Assembly: GCA_910587255.1 (NCBI GenBank)
Contig: CAJUKT010000037.1
Location: 1-59,877 of the forward strand
From: an uncultured Oscillospiraceae bacterium
GTDB lineage: Bacteria > Bacillota > Clostridia > Oscillospirales > Oscillospiraceae
Reading direction: 5' to 3'
DNA: 59,877 nucleotides
Both the position numbers and the translations under genes were made by a program. The stretch's first letter is position 1. The number at the start of each line of letters is the position of its first letter. The notes beneath the pieces are model-generated. The model made no database searches, was not told the DNA's origin, and saw only the letters and a list, made by a program, of their open reading frames with translations. Below are positions 56,897-59,877 of this stretch, piece after piece.

Positions 56897-58302
56897 TGGC
56901 CGTCACGAAGATCCTGGCCCGGAAGGGCCGTCTGGACGTGGGCATCAACTACGTCCTCAACGGGGACAAGACCCAAGAGCGCGTCCTCACCGCCCACCTC
57001 AACTGCGACCCAGGCCGGGAGTGCCGCCAGATGCTGGACACCAAGCGGGCCTACGGCAAGGAGGACGGTGTGATGTACTACCACATCATCCAGTCCTTCA
57101 AGCCAGGGGAGGTCACACCGGAACAGGCCCTGGAGATCGCCACGGAATTTGCGAAAGAGCATCTGCCAGGGTACGAGACGGTGATCGGAGTCCATGTGGA
57201 CAGGGAGCATATCCACGCCCACCTGGTTTTCAATTCCGTGAATGCCGACACCGGAGAGAAGTACCACAGCAACGCCCAGAGTTACTACCAGCAGATCCGG
57301 GCCACCTCGGACCGGCTATGCCGGGAGCATGGGCTGTCGGTCATCATGGAGGGCGGTGACCGTAAGGCGGTCAGCTACATTGAATGGCTGCGCCAGTCCA
57401 AGGGCCAGCCCACCTTCCGCTCCATGTTAGAGGCGGATCTGCGGACGGCCATCCAGGACGCCAACGACCTGGGCCACTTCTTTATGCTCATGGAACACAA
57501 AGGCTGGGAGATCAGCCACGGGAACCGGCTGGGCTTCCGGCTGCGGGGCCAGGATCGGTTCATGTACCCCGGACGGAAAAATCCGCTGTTCACCGAGGAG
57601 GGCATCCGAGCGGCAATCCAGAGCGGCCTGGAGGACATCGAGGCCGGACGCAGGCCCGCCGTCATTTACAGGCCAACCTACAAACCCTACAAAAAGCACC
57701 CGAAATATACCGGGATCATGGCACTATATGTCCACTATCTCTACGTCCTGGGCAAGATCGGGCAGCGGCGGTATCCGCCCCGGATGACGCCCCAGCTCCG
57801 GCAGGAGATGATGAAGTCCCAGCGGTACCGGGAGCAGTTTGACTTCCTCCGGGAGAACGATATCGCCACCCAAGGGGATGTAACAGCCCTCCAGGCCCGC
57901 ACAGAGGAAACGCTGGCCAATCTGATGAAGCAGCGGACCATCCTCAATGTGCGGAAGAAGAAACGCCGGAAGCTGTACACGGCCCTGGCGGATGTGAGCG
58001 CCCTGGCCCCGGCCAAGGTGCTGTACGAGGACGGGCTGTCCGGCATGGAGACGGAGTACGCCCGGTACATGGAGGCGGTGGCCGTGCTGGAACAGTGCGC
58101 CATCCCCAAAGAACAGCTCTCAAACGAAAAGGCGGAGATTTACGAGCAGGTGGCGGAGGTCAACCGGCAGATTCGTGCGGAACGAAAGAAGCTGGCCCTC
58201 TGCCGTGACATTTTAGACAGGCTTCCTCAGATGGAACGTGACATCAATAAAATCGAAGAACACACCAAGGAGGTGGAACGAGATGAACGTAGGAGGCGGT
58301 GA
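56896..58302 (+). CDS. Relaxase/mobilisation nuclease (MobA/VirD2-type)
   Basis: The 468-residue protein has the relaxase domain: KRAYGKEDGVMYYHIIQSFK with the likely nicking-Tyr area, LPGYETVIGVHVDREHIHAH with the HxDxxHxH metal motif (near 96-105), and HSNAQSYYQQIRATSDRLCR. A helical C-terminal half (about 330-468) has long coiled coils. It nicks oriT and leads the strand into the recipient. The start overlaps mobC; the stop overlaps the PcfB-like gene by 20 bp. Confidence 0.95.
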   Translation: MAVTKILARKGRLDVGINYVLNGDKTQERVLTAHLNCDPGRECRQMLDTKRAYGKEDGVMYYHIIQSFKPGEVTPEQALEIATEFAKEHLPGYETVIGVHVDREHIHAHLVFNSVNADTGEKYHSNAQSYYQQIRATSDRLCREHGLSVIMEGGDRKAVSYIEWLRQSKGQPTFRSMLEADLRTAIQDANDLGHFFMLMEHKGWEISHGNRLGFRLRGQDRFMYPGRKNPLFTEEGIRAAIQSGLEDIEAGRRPAVIYRPTYKPYKKHPKYTGIMALYVHYLYVLGKIGQRRYPPRMTPQLRQEMMKSQRYREQFDFLRENDIATQGDVTALQARTEETLANLMKQRTILNVRKKKRRKLYTALADVSALAPAKVLYEDGLSGMETEYARYMEAVAVLEQCAIPKEQLSNEKAEIYEQVAEVNRQIRAERKKLALCRDILDRLPQMERDINKIEEHTKEVERDERRRR

Positions 58303-59137
58303 GGCCGCTGACCAGATGGTACGCATGATGCTCTTCGGTACGGAGGTGATGGTGCGGCTGTCCGGCTCGGCCCTGAAGAATATGCTGGCCCTGACCATAG
58401 CGCTGGCCAGTAACCGCAAAGTCCTCTCCGGCAAGGTCAACATGGGCAAGATGCTGCGGGAGACGCGGGATCTGCGCCGGTTCCCCATGACGCCGGAGCA
58501 GTACAAGCAGTTTAAAAAGCTGGCAAAAAAACACAAGCTGTTGTTCTCGGTCATCAAGGACAAGGATGACAAGGGCAAGCTGATCGATGTGATCCTGCCG
58601 GTGACAGAACTGGAACGGGCCAACGCCATTTTTGAGCGCATCCTGTACACCCTGCCCCCGGAGCCGGAGCGTAAGCCCGCCAAGCCGCTGCAGCAGGGAC
58701 ATGAGGTGTTCCAGCCGGAACGCCAAACCCAGGAGCGGCAGGCCCCGGAACAGGTGCAGGTCAGGAGATGGGAACCACAGTCCCAGGAGCAGCAGAAACA
58801 GAAGAAGCCGGTTTTGAGGCCCCAGGAGACCCCTGTGAGGCCGGAACAGCCCCAGCGGGAGGTGTCCCAGCGGCCGGCAGAGCAGGGCCGCCAAGCGGCC
58901 CCTGTGACCCAGCGTCAGGAGAACAAAGGAAAAAACGGTTCTCGGTCGGAACGAGACTCGCCCGTTATAAAAATCAGCTCCTCTATACTCAAAGAGAGCG
59001 GCGCTTCGAGGGGGACGAGTGAGCGGCCCTCCATTGAGGCGAGGCTCCAGGGGTATCGGGCGCAGGTGAGGAAGCCATCCGCTCCGGCCAGAGAAAAAGC
59101 AAAATCTGTTGCAAAAAACAGGTCAAAAACGAGATAA
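58283..59137 (+). CDS. PcfB-like (DUF3801) conjugation protein
   Basis: The 284-residue protein starts at 58283 after AAGGAGG. Residues 1-125 form the DUF3801 domain (ADQMVRMMLFGTEVMVRLSG, GKMLRETRDLRRFPMTPEQY, KKHKLLFSVIKDKDDKGKLI). The remaining part is a Gln/Pro/Arg-rich disordered tail. PcfB of pCF10 binds the relaxase and couples it to the VirD4-type protein; the next gene is exactly that coupling protein. Confidence 0.9.
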   Translation: MNVGGGEAADQMVRMMLFGTEVMVRLSGSALKNMLALTIALASNRKVLSGKVNMGKMLRETRDLRRFPMTPEQYKQFKKLAKKHKLLFSVIKDKDDKGKLIDVILPVTELERANAIFERILYTLPPEPERKPAKPLQQGHEVFQPERQTQERQAPEQVQVRRWEPQSQEQQKQKKPVLRPQETPVRPEQPQREVSQRPAEQGRQAAPVTQRQENKGKNGSRSERDSPVIKISSSILKESGASRGTSERPSIEARLQGYRAQVRKPSAPAREKAKSVAKNRSKTR

Positions 59138-59234
59138 AAAGATACTCCCCTGCGGTCACAGCACAAGAGGGATCAAAGTCCCAATAAAAACGTGCGTTAG
59201 GATCACAGGGAAGTACCGCAACCATCGTAGCACA

Positions 59235-59284
59235 GGCCCGGAGAATCTGTCAAGATGCAGATCCTTCGGGCCGCTATATTTTTT
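59235..59284 (+). terminator. Terminator-like hairpin before the coupling-protein gene
   Basis: A 15-bp stem with two weak pairs (59235-59249 with 59258-59272) is followed by GCTATATTTTTT, whose end leads straight into the GGAGG of the next gene. It could lower expression of the downstream transfer genes. The rest of the gap 59138-59234 contains nothing recognisable. Confidence 0.65.
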
Positions 59285-59299
59285 GGAGGTGAGGACGAT

Positions 59300-59744
59300 C
59301 TGAATCAACCATCCCGGACAGGCAAACTCGCCATTTACCTGTTCCTCTATATCCCCGTGGTCTGGGCGGCGCTGCTCATCGCTCAGTCCCTGGGCGGCGG
59401 ACTGCCCGACATCATCGCCAACCTGACAGCGGCCATGGAACACCCCTTCCGCATTCACTGGACAGACCGAAGCCTTGTGACCATCCTGGCCTGCACCGGG
59501 GCGTACATCATGGGTATCTGTCTCTATGCCGACCAGCAGGGCAGGACCAGGGACGGCGAGGAACACGGCTCCGCCACATGGGCCTCTCCCCGTCAGGTCA
59601 ATACCATGTTCGCGCAGAAACAGAACAAGCTGCTGACCAAAAACGTCCGCCTGGGGCTGGACACCCACAAGCACCGCCGCTTCCTGAACGTGCTGGTCAT
59701 CGGAGGCTCCGGCGCGGGCAAGAGCCGGTCATACGTCAAGCCCA
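59300..59744 (+). CDS. VirD4/TraG-type coupling protein, first exon (interrupted)
   Basis: The visible 148 residues have two membrane segments (KLAIYLFLYIPVVWAALLIA, LVTILACTGAYIMGICLYA). They continue with DGEEHGSATWASPRQVNTMF, QNKLLTKNVRLGLDTHKHRR and the Walker A motif NVLVIGGSGAGKSRSYVKP. This is the start of the T4SS coupling ATPase. After AAGCCCA (59744) the reading frame fails and stops at 59767, where homologues continue with Asn-Ile. The break coincides with a group II intron-like start. The start is probably CTG at 59300, ten bases after GGAGG; an ATG at 59255 is upstream of that signal. Confidence 0.85.
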
Positions 59745-59877
59745 GTGCGTCCGTAAGGGCAGAGTGACGCCTGCCCGCGGAGCTGTTGAAATCCCACCTT
59801 GAGCAAGTGGTGGATAAGGTATCATGCGGTGGTCAATCCATAGGGAGAAGGAGGCCCGACACGACCACATAACGCAA
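59745..59877 (+). mobile_element. Group II intron, 5' end (runs off window)
   Basis: At the point where the coupling protein loses homology the sequence reads GTGCG, the consensus start of bacterial group II introns. It is followed by a GC-rich, foldable stretch (GGGCAG/CTGCCC stem near 59756-59776) with no open frame, as for intron domain I. Splicing would restore AAG-CCC-AAC (Lys-Pro-Asn) if the second exon begins with AC. The intron-encoded reverse transcriptase and 3' end would be beyond the edge. Confidence 0.65.

Larger units (their letters stand above)
48310..59877. mobile_element. Tn1549-like integrative conjugative element (partial)
   Basis: Gene content and order (DUF3991/TOPRIM, DNA methyltransferase, MobC, relaxase, PcfB/DUF3801, VirD4/TraG) match the transfer region of Tn1549-type elements of Firmicutes. 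The left end must lie between the tRNA-Pro terminator and the first element gene at 48560; I see no direct repeat that fixes it. The type IV secretion genes, regulator and recombinase would lie beyond the right edge. A palindromic MITE and a group II intron have inserted into element genes. Confidence 0.88.

Overview
The window looks like a high-GC, spore-forming gut Firmicute of the Oscillospiraceae type (Flavonifractor / Pseudoflavonifractor / Lawsonibacter-like). This is inferred from spoIIID, a SpoIID/LytB protein, SLH-domain surface protein, the asd-dapA-dapB set and two mobile elements of kinds common in that group. I had no database, so the genus is a guess.

Region 1 (1-22850) is most of a temperate tailed-phage prophage that continues past the left edge. 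From right to left it has a large serine integrase and a CI-like repressor (both +). A leftward early set follows: Cro-like protein, duplicated replication winged-helix proteins, UDP-galactopyranose mutase, DnaC loader and an ArpU-like late regulator. Next comes a lone rightward PD-(D/E)XK nuclease-like gene with a C14 tract. The unusual part is a tight leftward cassette of ParB, ATP-grasp, TAGT-like glycosyltransferase and PLP-dependent decarboxylase. After it come a RarA-C-like protein, a GNAT and then the packaging/head genes: small and large terminase, a portal fused to a Nudix domain, MuF, a frameshifted DUF2213 gene, cement protein, major capsid protein and a repeat-bearing protein cut by the window edge. 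A 13-bp operator-like motif recurs across the prophage inside sigma-A-like promoters. The cassette plus the mutase is the best candidate for an undescribed system; I suggest phage DNA-base (or surface) hypermodification.

Region 2 (22893-48252) is host chromosome: queA and spoIID; asd-dapA-dapB; a polar amino-acid ABC transporter operon with an embedded alpha/beta hydrolase; a phosphodiester-glycosidase/SLH protein; a scar holding long hairpins and a conjugative-element gene fragment; a glycolipid glycosyltransferase/flippase-like pair; HD protein, trmO and a phosphopantetheinyl transferase; cysteine desulfurase and a MATE pump; a Cys/His-repeat secreted protein; spoIIID; a DUF2089 regulator pair; purA; yerC-methyltransferase-hslO; and six tRNAs (Val, Asp, Phe, Gly, Cys, Pro).

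Region 3 (about 48310 to the right edge) is the first part of a Tn1549-like integrative conjugative element: accessory and hypothetical genes, a DUF3991/TOPRIM primase-like protein, an adenine/cytosine-N4 DNA methyltransferase, a VapD-like protein, a PAPS-reductase-like protein, MobC, MOB-type relaxase, PcfB (DUF3801) and a VirD4/TraG coupling protein. A MITE-like palindrome truncates one gene. The coupling protein is interrupted just after its Walker A motif by what looks like the 5' end of a group II intron, which runs off the window. Several genes of this element appear to start at non-AUG codons.
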